From assembly GCF_002760665.1 (NCBI RefSeq), contig NZ_PDOB01000015.1, positions 43,211-107,210 of the forward strand: a DNA stretch of 64,000 nt, in the 5' to 3' direction. This document shows, piece by piece, positions 14,935 through 22,917 of the stretch. The first letter of the stretch is position 1. Each line of letters starts with the position of its first letter. The notes beneath the pieces are model-generated. The model did no database searches. It saw only the letters and a list, made by a program, of their open reading frames with translations, and had not been told where the DNA came from. The position numbers and the translations under genes were made by a program. Source of the DNA: Massilia psychrophila. Its GTDB lineage: Bacteria; Pseudomonadota; Gammaproteobacteria; Burkholderiales; Burkholderiaceae_D.

Positions 14935-17721
14935 ATGACCACGTTTATCCGCACCAGCATCCTGGCGGCGTCGATTGCCATGATCGTCGCCGGCGGCCTG
15001 ACCCAAGGGGTGGCTCACGGCGCCCCCGTAGTCCAGCCGGCCGGCAAGATGGACATTGCCATTCCCGATGTGCCGTACACCAAATTCGTCCTCAAGAATG
15101 GGCTGACTTTGCTGGTGCATGAAGACCACAAAACGCCGGTGGTGGCGATCAACACCTGGTACCACGTCGGCTCGAAAAACGAAAAAGCCGGCAAGACCGG
15201 ATTTGCCCACCTGTTCGAACACCTGATGTTCAGCGGTAGCGAGAATTTCAACAAAGGCTACATCAACGCCATGGAGCGCATCGGCGCGACCAACCTGAAC
15301 GGCACCACCAACCAGGACCGCACCAATTATTTTGAGAACGTGCCGACCTCGATGCTGGACTACGCGCTGTTTGCCGAGAGCGACCGGATGGGCTACCTGC
15401 TCGGCGTGATCGACCAGAAAAAACTCGACCTGCAGCGCGGCGTGGTGCAAAACGAAAAGCGCCAGCGCGAAAACCAGCCGTACGGCGTTGCCTACCAGCT
15501 GCTGACGGAAAACACCTGGCCGGCCGGCCATCCGTATTCGTGGACCGTGATCGGCTCGATGAAAGACCTCGATGCGGCGTCGATGCCGGACGTGCACGAG
15601 TGGTTCAAGTCTAATTACGGACCGAACAACACGACCTTGGTGCTGGCCGGCGATATCACGCCGGACGTGGCGCGCCAAAAAGTGGAAAAATATTTCGGCG
15701 ACATTCCAGCCGGCCCGCCGCTGGCCAAGCACGCGGCGTGGATCGCCAAGCGCACCGGCACCCACCGCGGCCTGGTCCAGGACCGGGTGCCTCAGGCGCG
15801 CCTGTACCGCGTCTGGAACGTGCCGGGCGCGCATACCGCGAGCGAGCCCTTGCTCGACCTGGCGGCCCACGTGCTGGGCGGCGGCAAGACGTCGCGCTTC
15901 TACAAGCGGCTGGTCTACAAGGAGCAGCTGGCCACCAGCGCCTCGGCCAGCAACGACTCGTCCGAAATCGCCGGCCAGTTCGAGCTGACGCTGACCGCGC
16001 GTCCCGGCGTCGACCTGGGCCGCGTCGAAGCGGCGGGCGACGAAGAGTTGCGCACGTTAATGAAAAGCGGTCCGAGCGCGGCCGAACTGGAGCTTGCCAA
16101 GACAGCGATTTTGGCCCGCTATACCCGGATTGTCGAGCGGGTCGGCGGCTTCGGCGGCAAGAGCGACTTGCTGGCGTCGTGCGCGACCTTTACCGGCAAC
16201 CCCGACTGCTACAAGGACTACCTCAAGCGCATCAAGGCGGCCACGCCGGCGCAGGTGAAGCAGGCGATGAATGAATGGCTCAGCGACGGCGACTACGTGC
16301 TTGAAGTGAAGCCGTTCCCGACCGGCCTGTCGAGCACCGCCAAGCTCGATCGCAGCAAGGAGCCGGCGATGGGCGCGCCGGAAACCTTGAATTTGCCGCC
16401 GATGCAAAGAACCACCTTGTCGAACGGGCTCAACGTGGTGCTGGCCGAACGCCATGCGGCGCCGGTCGTGAATTTTTCGATGATGGTCGACAGCGGCTAC
16501 GCCGCCGATTCGCCCGAGTTGCCCGGTGTCGCCAGCCTGTCGCTGCGCATGCTGGAAGAAGGCACGCCGACGCGCGGCTCACTTAAAATCGGCGAGGAGT
16601 TCGAATCGCTGGGCGCCAATTTTTCGGCCAACAGCAACCTCGACGGCGGCTTCGTCCAGCTCAACGCGCTCAAGGCGACCATGCCGAAAGCGCTCGCCGT
16701 GTACGCCGACATCGTGCTGCACCCGGCCTTCCCGCAAAACGAGCTGGAGCGTTTGAAGAAGGACCAGCTGGCGGCGATCCAGCGCGAAAAAAGCAATCCG
16801 AATGCGATGGCGCTGCGGGTCATCCCGAGCCTGTTGTACGGCAAGGACCATGCTTATTCGCTGCCGATGAGCGGGACCGGCACTGAAACCTCGGTGGCGC
16901 GCATTTCGCGCGATGATTTGGTCAACTACCACCGGACCTGGTTCAAGCCCAACAACGCCACCTTGCTGGTGGTTGGCGACACCACGCTGGCCGAGGTGAC
17001 GCCGCTGCTGGAGAAGGCGTTCGGCGGCTGGAAGGCCGGCGCGGTGCCGAAGAAGAATGTGGTCGAGGTGGCGCAGCCGGCCAAAACGGTGGTCTACCTG
17101 ATCGATCGCCCGGGTTCGCAGCAAAGCGTGATCTACGGCGTGCAGCTGGCGCCGCCGCGCAATTCGCCCGATTCGGTGCAGCTGGGGGTGGTCAACACCA
17201 TCTTCGGCGGCAGCTTCAGTTCACGCATCAACATGAACCTGCGCGAAGACAAGCACTGGTCGTATGGCGTCGGCTCGCAGTTGCCGCCGGCGGTCGGCCA
17301 GCGGCTTTACATGAGCAGCTCGCCCGTGCAGACCGACAAGACGCGCGAGTCGCTCCATGAGCTGGTGATGGAATACGCCAACGTCGCCGGCGGCAAGCCA
17401 ATCACCGCGGCCGAGCTGCAAGATGCGCAGACCAACGCCACCCTCGGCTTGCCGGGTTCGTTCGAGACGGCCGGCCAGCTCAGCAGCGCCTATTCGACCA
17501 TCCTGCAGTACAAGCTGCCTGAAAACTACTTCAATACCTACACCGGCACGGTGATGGCAATGACGCCGGAGCAGACCAATGCCCTGGCGGCACGCACCAT
17601 CATGCCGGGCAAGCTGGTGTGGGTGGTGGTGGGCGACATGAGCCGGGTCGAAGCGGGCATCCGCGAGATGAAGCTGGGCGAAGTGCGCAAGATCGACGTT
17701 GACGGTAATCCGGTGCAGTAA
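14935..17721 (+). CDS. M16 family zinc metallopeptidase (two-lobed, pitrilysin-like)
   Basis: A 928-residue exported protease with a signal peptide ending GVAHGA. The inverted zinc motif is H92-L-F-E95-H96, with the downstream glutamate in the GVVQNEKRQ segment. A second M16 half begins at about residue 485 (MQRTTLSNGLNVVLAERHAAPVVNFSMMV) and lacks HxxEH, as usual for the non-catalytic lobe. The protein is therefore a single-chain two-lobed periplasmic peptidase, in which both lobes close around an unfolded peptide. The start has GGAGG 8 bases upstream. It is a single gene ending in a good terminator. Confidence 0.93.
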   Translation: MTTFIRTSILAASIAMIVAGGLTQGVAHGAPVVQPAGKMDIAIPDVPYTKFVLKNGLTLLVHEDHKTPVVAINTWYHVGSKNEKAGKTGFAHLFEHLMFSGSENFNKGYINAMERIGATNLNGTTNQDRTNYFENVPTSMLDYALFAESDRMGYLLGVIDQKKLDLQRGVVQNEKRQRENQPYGVAYQLLTENTWPAGHPYSWTVIGSMKDLDAASMPDVHEWFKSNYGPNNTTLVLAGDITPDVARQKVEKYFGDIPAGPPLAKHAAWIAKRTGTHRGLVQDRVPQARLYRVWNVPGAHTASEPLLDLAAHVLGGGKTSRFYKRLVYKEQLATSASASNDSSEIAGQFELTLTARPGVDLGRVEAAGDEELRTLMKSGPSAAELELAKTAILARYTRIVERVGGFGGKSDLLASCATFTGNPDCYKDYLKRIKAATPAQVKQAMNEWLSDGDYVLEVKPFPTGLSSTAKLDRSKEPAMGAPETLNLPPMQRTTLSNGLNVVLAERHAAPVVNFSMMVDSGYAADSPELPGVASLSLRMLEEGTPTRGSLKIGEEFESLGANFSANSNLDGGFVQLNALKATMPKALAVYADIVLHPAFPQNELERLKKDQLAAIQREKSNPNAMALRVIPSLLYGKDHAYSLPMSGTGTETSVARISRDDLVNYHRTWFKPNNATLLVVGDTTLAEVTPLLEKAFGGWKAGAVPKKNVVEVAQPAKTVVYLIDRPGSQQSVIYGVQLAPPRNSPDSVQLGVVNTIFGGSFSSRINMNLREDKHWSYGVGSQLPPAVGQRLYMSSSPVQTDKTRESLHELVMEYANVAGGKPITAAELQDAQTNATLGLPGSFETAGQLSSAYSTILQYKLPENYFNTYTGTVMAMTPEQTNALAARTIMPGKLVWVVVGDMSRVEAGIREMKLGEVRKIDVDGNPVQ

Positions 17722-17740
17722 GCCACGCGGTACAAAAACG

Positions 17741-17774
17741 ACAGCCCCGCCGGCACCACGCCGGCGGGGCTGTT
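17741..17774 (+). terminator. Strong hairpin terminator after M16 protease
   Basis: A 13-bp perfect stem (ACAGCCCCGCCGG / CCGGCGGGGCTGT) with a 7-base loop begins 19 bases after the protease stop. Only two T residues follow, so it may act with other factors. Confidence 0.8.
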
Positions 17775-17905
17775 CAGGCGCTGTATTTTACCTGGAGCGC
17801 AACGGCGACACTGACGAAAAAGCGGACCGGCGCCTCAGCTACAAAGGCGAGCCGGACGCGGCGGCGCTGGGCTTCGATTTCAAGATGGCCAAGTCGCATC
17901 CGTAA
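17775..17905 (+). pseudogene. Short C-terminal gene fragment
   Basis: After the terminator the forward strand reads FYLERNGDTDEKADRRLSY followed by KGEPDAAALGFDFKMAKSHP and a stop at 17905. The amino-acid texture is protein-like (charged, no odd runs) but there is no start codon or ribosome-binding site and no upstream continuation. It is probably the 3' end of a deleted gene. Parent unknown. Confidence 0.3.
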
Positions 17906-17918
17906 AGCGCAACCAGGC

Positions 17919-18638
17919 TCATTGCTTGCGGTGCTCGAGGAACCAGTCGAACAGGCCGGCTTCGCCGTACGCATAAACCCAGGCGTCGCTATGGCCGGCC
18001 CCGGGCAGCACCGTGTATTTGACGTCGCCGCCGGCCGCCTTCAGCGCGGCCACCATGCTGGCCGACTCGCGCTCGGGCACCGACTTGTCCTTCAGGCCGT
18101 GGAACACCCAGGCCGGCACGGCTTTCAACTGGCCGATGCGCAGCGTGTTGCCGCCGCCGCAGATCGGCGCGATGGCGGCGAAATAACCCGGGTAGTTCAT
18201 CGCCAGGTCCCAGGCGCCGTAGCCGCCCATGCTGATGCCGGTCAGGTAGACCCGGCTGCGGTCGACGTTGTACCTTGCCAGCACCTCGTCGAGCATGGCC
18301 TTGAGCAGGTTGGCGTGCCACCATTCGCCGCTTGGCACCTGCGGCGACACCACCATGAACGGGAAGTCCGGATCCTTGTCGGCCAGCGCCGGCGGCCCCC
18401 AGGTCTTTACCTTGTCCAGGTCGTTGCCGCGTTCGCCCGATCCGTGCAGGAAGACAATCAGCGGCACCGGAGTACCTTTCGCCGAGTACGTTTTCGGCAG
18501 GAAGGTTAAATAACTGAGTTCGGCGTGGACCGTCATCGTCCGCGCCTTCTGCTGCGGCGGTGGCTGCGCCTGGGCGGGGAAGCCTGCCGCCAAGGCCAGG
18601 ACGCCAATGAGCAGGTGGTGCAAGGCGAAGTTGGGCAT
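17919..18638 (-). CDS. Exported alpha/beta hydrolase (esterase, PHB-depolymerase/prolyl-oligopeptidase-like)
   Basis: A 239-residue secreted serine hydrolase. From ATG 18638 the N-terminus is a signal peptide (LLIGVLALAAGFPAQAQ). The fold elements are the oxyanion loop VFLHGSGERGND, the nucleophile elbow G-I-S-M-G-G, and the catalytic His in LPGAGHSDAWVYAYG near the end. The layout PLIVFLHGSGERG followed by GISMGGYGAWDLAMNYP is typical of the predicted-peptidase/esterase group often called carboxylesterase or phospholipase. The frame is open 33 codons upstream without a signal-like start. Substrate unknown; family assignment secure. Confidence 0.86.
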   Translation of the reverse strand: MPNFALHHLLIGVLALAAGFPAQAQPPPQQKARTMTVHAELSYLTFLPKTYSAKGTPVPLIVFLHGSGERGNDLDKVKTWGPPALADKDPDFPFMVVSPQVPSGEWWHANLLKAMLDEVLARYNVDRSRVYLTGISMGGYGAWDLAMNYPGYFAAIAPICGGGNTLRIGQLKAVPAWVFHGLKDKSVPERESASMVAALKAAGGDVKYTVLPGAGHSDAWVYAYGEAGLFDWFLEHRKQ

Positions 18639-18672
18639 GGTCGCGGCGCGGCTAGCAAGGGTAAGGGCCAGG

Positions 18673-18710
18673 CAGGAGAAAGCCAACCGTTGCAGGTTGG
18701 CTTTCTCCTG
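18673..18710 (-). terminator. 16-bp hairpin, terminator of the psiF gene
   Basis: CAGGAGAAAGCCAACC pairs perfectly with its reverse complement across a 6-base loop. It lies 37 bases downstream of the psiF-like gene on the reverse strand. A second smaller inverted repeat (AAGCGG/CCGCTT, 18714-18734) sits between them. Confidence 0.75.
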
Positions 18711-18746
18711 ACGAAGCGGCGCAATTGGCCGCTTCATACGGGGGAG

Positions 18747-19067
18747 CTACCGCGCAGCGCTCAGGCAGGACTTCATGAACGATTTACGCTCGTCACCTTT
18801 CTTGCCGGTGGCGTCAACGTTGCAGCTCTTCATTTTTTGCTGCTGGGTCATCGGGGCCGGCGCCGACAGGCAGGTCTTCATGAAGGTCTTGCGCTCATCG
18901 CCTTTTTTGCCGGCGGCATCGGCGTTGCAGGTCACCATCTTGCTTTGCTGGGCAGTCTTGGCCGCTGGCGCGGCCGTGGCTGCGCCTGGTGCGACTGTTG
19001 CGACTGGTGCGGCAAAGGCGGCGGCGGACATCGACAGGGCGACGCAGGCGATTAAGATTTTCTTCAT
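18747..19067 (-). CDS. psiF: PsiF family protein (two PsiF repeats)
   Basis: A 106-residue exported protein with a standard signal peptide (MKKILIACVALSMSAAAFA). After an Ala/Thr/Pro linker come two copies of the PsiF repeat, QQxKMxxCNxDAxGKKGDERKxFMKxCLSA, each with two conserved cysteines. In E. coli psiF is induced by phosphate starvation; the molecular role is unknown. The two repeats share their DNA sequence over long stretches, which suggests a recent internal duplication or conversion. It is a single gene with its own terminator downstream. Confidence 0.88.
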   Translation of the reverse strand: MKKILIACVALSMSAAAFAAPVATVAPGAATAAPAAKTAQQSKMVTCNADAAGKKGDERKTFMKTCLSAPAPMTQQQKMKSCNVDATGKKGDERKSFMKSCLSAAR

Positions 19068-19299
19068 GATGGTATCCCGGGGTGATGGCGCAGGTGGGCA
19101 CGCCGATGATGGTGAAACTCATGATGCGACACAATGACGAAAATGACAAGTCGCCTATTTCCGAACCCAATCCTTCGCCAACGGCAGCCGCTTCCGAGCC
19201 GGTTCGGCCAGCACGTTTAAGGGCCCCTCTTGCCTTTTCGCCAAGGGCTGCTAACCTAGGCTATCCATCGTTCATACAACGATAATCAAGGAGAACACC

Positions 19300-19659
19300 A
19301 TGGCATATGTCGACGGTTTTATAGTTCCGGTACCCAAAGATAAGATCGACGCCTATCGCGACATGTCGCGCGCATGCGGCGCGGTATGGCGCGAATTGGG
19401 CGCGTTGAGCTTTCGCGAATGCATCGCCGACGATGTCAAGCCGGGTCAGTGGACGTCGTTTCCCCAGGCCGTCAAGCTCGAGGAAAACGAGGTGGTGGTG
19501 TTCTCGTGGATCGAGTTTAATTCGCGCGCCGAGCGCGATGCCATCAACCACAAGGTGATGAACGATCCGCGCCTGGCCGAATTCATGCAGGCCGGATCGA
19601 TGCCGTTCGACGGCAAGCGCATGATCTATGGCGGCTTCGAAAACCTGGTCGAATTGTAA
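19300..19659 (+). CDS. DUF1428 domain-containing protein (YbaA-like)
   Basis: A 119-residue cytoplasmic protein matching DUF1428 over its whole length: MAYVDGFIVPVPKDKIDAY at the start, a central ECIADDVKPGQWTSFPQAVK, then VVFSWIEFNSRAERDAINHKVMNDPR and the closing MPFDGKRMIYGGFENLVEL. The family has a dimeric alpha-beta barrel fold like small monooxygenase-type proteins; its function is not established. The start has AAGGAG 7-8 bases upstream. It is followed 150 bp later by the truncated bestrophin gene. Confidence 0.9.
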   Translation: MAYVDGFIVPVPKDKIDAYRDMSRACGAVWRELGALSFRECIADDVKPGQWTSFPQAVKLEENEVVVFSWIEFNSRAERDAINHKVMNDPRLAEFMQAGSMPFDGKRMIYGGFENLVEL

Positions 19660-19808
19660 GCCCCGATGCCAAAGATCGCCTGGCTGCGGTTGCCGCTGGC
19701 GGCGTACGGCGTGCTGCCTGCCGTATCCGGGGCACCTTCGGCCGACGATGCCGACGCCATCGTCATCGCCGCTGTGCTGCCTGTAGCCGGGTACATGCGG
19801 CATTGGCC

Positions 19809-20465
19809 ATGATCGTTCGTGAACGCCCTTCCGGACTCGTCCTGTTCCTGGTGCTGCGCGGATCGATCATGCCGCGCATCTTGCTGACCCTGATCGTCAA
19901 CATCGTCGTCGCCACCCTCGTCACGTTCTCGCACGGCGACCTGTTCAACCTGAAAATCACGTTGACCGCGATTCCGTTCAGCCTGATCGGACTGCCGATC
20001 GCCATCTTCCTCGGTTTCAGGAACAACGCCGCCTACGACCGCTTCTGGGAGGGACGCAAGTTGTGGGGGGAACTGGTCTATCACAGCCGCAGTTTTTCGC
20101 GCCAGTGCGCCAGCCTGATCGACTACCCGGTGCCGGCCTGCGCCAGCGAAGGCCTGGGCGACGCCCGGGTCCGCATGGTGTACCGCGCCATCGCCTTCGC
20201 CCACGCGTTGCGCGGCCTGTTGCGCGCCACCGATAGCGCCGCCGACGTGCGGGGGTTGCTGCTGCCGGACGAATTGGCGCAGATGGAAAAGGCCTTCAAC
20301 AAGCCCGATTTCCTGATGGGGCGGATGGGGATGGACCTGCGCCTGTGCTTGAAGGAAGGGCGCATCGAATCCTGCCTGGCCGCGGCGGTCGACGCCACCC
20401 TGTCGGCGAGGCGACTCGACGCCGCCCGCTTGGCCGAGCGGCAGGCGATCCTCGCGCCGCTATAG
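19809..20465 (+). CDS. Bestrophin-family protein, C-terminally truncated
   Basis: A 218-residue protein. The N-terminus MIVRERPSGLVLFLVLRGSIMPRIL and the segment LPIAIFLGFRNNAAYDRFWEGRKLWGELVYHSR are diagnostic of bacterial bestrophins (YneE/UPF0187), pentameric inner-membrane anion or cation channels. Family members are usually about 300 residues. This one stops in the region where the family continues with a further pair of helices, and the last 15 residues (SARRLDAARLAERQAILAPL) do not look like bestrophin. It has probably lost its 3' third, perhaps by frameshift or deletion, so channel function is doubtful. ATG 19809 gives the family-typical start. Confidence 0.75.
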   Translation: MIVRERPSGLVLFLVLRGSIMPRILLTLIVNIVVATLVTFSHGDLFNLKITLTAIPFSLIGLPIAIFLGFRNNAAYDRFWEGRKLWGELVYHSRSFSRQCASLIDYPVPACASEGLGDARVRMVYRAIAFAHALRGLLRATDSAADVRGLLLPDELAQMEKAFNKPDFLMGRMGMDLRLCLKEGRIESCLAAAVDATLSARRLDAARLAERQAILAPL

Positions 20466-20665
20466 AAATTCGGCGAGCGGTTCACCGTTAAACAGCGCAC
20501 AGATCGCGCATATGTTTGCGCTCACAGTGATCCTCGAGTGTCTCCTGCATTTTGCAGCGTCTCGCGCGGGCCGCACTGCCACTGATTTTCCGCCCTTGCG
20601 CCCGGTCCGCCTTCGCGCTGGAGCGCAGCGGCGCCCGCAGCTAACTTTTTTTGAAAGAAAATCTC

Positions 20666-21805
20666 ATGAAAGCACTTGTCTATAACGGCCCGCGCGACGT
20701 GCAGGTCAAGGAAATGCCGGACGCGAAGATCGAAAAACACACCGACGTACTGGTGCGCATTACGACGACCAATATCTGCGGCTCCGACCTGCACATGTAC
20801 GAAGGGCGGACCGGGATGGAGGCCGGCCGCATCCTCGGTCACGAAAACATGGGGGAAGTGATCGAAGTGGGCAAGGCGGTCGACCGCGTCAAGGTTGGCG
20901 ACATGGTATGCCTGCCGTTTAACATCGGTTGCGGTTTCTGCGCCAATTGCGAGCGCGGCCTGTCCGGCTACTGCCTCACTGTCAATCCGGGCAGCGCCGG
21001 CGGCGCCTACGGTTTCGCCGGGATGGGGCCGTTCAGCGGCGGCCAGGCCGAACTGTTGCGCGTGCCGTATGGTGATTACAATTGCCTGGTGCTGCCCGAA
21101 GACGCCATGGAAAAGGAAAACGATTACGTCATGCTGTCCGATATTTTACCCACCGGCTATCACGCGACCGAACTGGCCGGCGTGCGAGCGGGTGAATCCG
21201 TCGTCGTCTACGGCGCCGGGCCGGTCGGCCTGATGGCAGCCACCTCCGCCTTCATCAAGGGCGCCAGCGAAGTGTTCGTCGTCGATATGCATAAGGATCG
21301 CCTGGCGCTGGCCGAGAAGATCGGCGCGGTCGCCATCGACGACACCGAGGGCGGCGGCGTTAAGAAAATACTCGACCTGACCGGCGGGCAGGGCGCCGAC
21401 CGCGGCTGCGAATGCGTCGGCTACCAGTGCTGCAACATGCACGGCAAGGAGGTGCCGAACCTGACGATGAACAACCTGGTGCAGTCGGTCAAGGCAACTG
21501 GCGGCATCGGCGTGGTCGGCGTGTTCCTGCCCGAAGACCCGGGCGCAGCCGACGCGCTGGCGAAGGAAGGCAAGATTGCCTTCGACTACGGCTCTTTCTG
21601 GTTCAAGGGCCAGCACATTGCCAATGGACAGGCCAACGTCAAGGCCTACAACCGCAGCCTGTGCAAACTGATCCACGCCGGCAAGACGAAGCCGTCGATG
21701 ATCATTTCGCACGAGCTGGCTTTGGATGAAGCGCCGGCAGCCTATGAAAGCTTCGGCAAGCGCGCCGACGGCTGGACCAAGGTGATTTTAAAACCGGGCA
21801 AGTAA
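20666..21805 (+). CDS. Zinc-dependent alcohol dehydrogenase, glutathione-independent formaldehyde dehydrogenase type
   Basis: A 379-residue medium-chain dehydrogenase. The catalytic zinc site is N-I-C-G-S-D-L-H with GHENMG, and the structural zinc site is CGFCANCERGLSGYC. The Rossmann motif is VVYGAGPVGLMAA with an acidic residue (D) at the end of strand 2 (FVVDMHKDRL), which favours NAD. The long insert after it and the segment CECVGYQCCN place it with Pseudomonas-type glutathione-independent formaldehyde dehydrogenases, which dismutate or oxidise aldehydes. ATG 20666 (MKALVYNGPRDVQVKEM) is the family start. It stands alone, tail-to-tail with an aldo/keto reductase. Confidence 0.9.
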   Translation: MKALVYNGPRDVQVKEMPDAKIEKHTDVLVRITTTNICGSDLHMYEGRTGMEAGRILGHENMGEVIEVGKAVDRVKVGDMVCLPFNIGCGFCANCERGLSGYCLTVNPGSAGGAYGFAGMGPFSGGQAELLRVPYGDYNCLVLPEDAMEKENDYVMLSDILPTGYHATELAGVRAGESVVVYGAGPVGLMAATSAFIKGASEVFVVDMHKDRLALAEKIGAVAIDDTEGGGVKKILDLTGGQGADRGCECVGYQCCNMHGKEVPNLTMNNLVQSVKATGGIGVVGVFLPEDPGAADALAKEGKIAFDYGSFWFKGQHIANGQANVKAYNRSLCKLIHAGKTKPSMIISHELALDEAPAAYESFGKRADGWTKVILKPGK

Positions 21806-21833
21806 GCATATCCGCCGAGCCGGCAGCGCGCTT

Positions 21834-22667
21834 TCAAATCATCTCCAGCGCGCGCTTCCTGGCCGGCGGTGGAAAGGCCTGGTCGAGCGCTGCCAAGTCC
21901 CCGGTCGACAAAACAACATCGAGGGCGCGGCGGTTCTGCTCGACGTGATCGCGGGTGCCGGCTTTCGGAATCGCGATGACGCCGTCGCCCCGCAGCACCC
22001 AAGCCAAGGCAATCTGCGCCGGCGTGGCGCCATGCCGGTCGGCGACAGCTTGCAGCTGGGGCTTGCCCAACAGGCGGTTCTGCTCCAGCGGCGAGTAGGC
22101 CATGATCGGAATGGCGCGCTCGGCACACCACGGCAGCAGGTCGTACTCGATGCCGCGCCGCGTAAGGTTGTACAGCACCTGGTCGGTGGCAACCGCGGGG
22201 CCGCCGGTCAGGCCGGCCAGTTCCTCCATGTCGGCCACATCGAAATTGCTCACGCCCCAGTGACGGATCTTCCCCAGGCGCTGCAGGTGTTCGAACGCTT
22301 CCAGCGTTTCCGCCAGCGGCACGTTGCCGCGCCAGTGCAGCAGGTACAGGTCGATGCGGTCGGTGCCGAGCCGGCGCAGGCTTTGTTCGCACGCCTTGAC
22401 GGTGCCGGCGCGACTAGCATTGTGGGGCATCACCTTGTTGACCAAAAAAACGTCGTCGCGGCGGCCAGACAGGGCTTCGCCCAGCAGTTCCTCGGCCGCG
22501 CCACCGCCATACGCTTCCGCCGTGTCGATCAGTGTCATGCCGCTGTCGAGGCCGAATTGCAGCGCCGCGATTTCGTCCTGGCGGCGGCCGGCGTCTTCGC
22601 CCATGTACCAAGTGCCCTGGCCGAGCACGGGCACTTGCTCGCCAGATAAAAATTTGGTGGTGCGCAT
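21834..22667 (-). CDS. Aldo/keto reductase
   Basis: A 277-residue NADPH-dependent reductase of the AKR superfamily. The catalytic tetrad is visible: D in [12 protein letters not shown] in the same segment, K in FLVNKVMP, and H in LYLLHWRG. Cofactor-binding [18 protein letters not shown] lies near the C-terminus. The TIM barrel is complete and the length is typical. It converges with the formaldehyde dehydrogenase-like gene, so both could deal with small aldehydes, but there is no shared promoter. Substrate unknown. Confidence 0.9.
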   Translation of the reverse strand: MRTTKFLSGEQVPVLGQGTWYMGEDAGRRQDEIAALQFGLDSGMTLIDTAEAYGGGAAEELLGEALSGRRDDVFLVNKVMPHNASRAGTVKACEQSLRRLGTDRIDLYLLHWRGNVPLAETLEAFEHLQRLGKIRHWGVSNFDVADMEELAGLTGGPAVATDQVLYNLTRRGIEYDLLPWCAERAIPIMAYSPLEQNRLLGKPQLQAVADRHGATPAQIALAWVLRGDGVIAIPKAGTRDHVEQNRRALDVVLSTGDLAALDQAFPPPARKRALEMI

Positions 22668-22917
22668 GTTGGCTCCTGTTTACGCTTGTCGCGTTCCGGT
22701 ATCCGCCGTTTTATCCTACGTGAAAAACTACAAACCCGCACGCACAGCACGATTTGACAAACATGGACCGGCGGATCACCACACAATGCGGTCAATGCGA
22801 AAAGGACAGAGACGCTTGAGCGTGCGCCGCATTCGACGACTGCACGCCAAGGGTCTGCGCCGATGGCGCGCCAGGCTGTCGGCCGCACCGATCCCCCACC
22901 TGTATTTTGGAGAAAAT

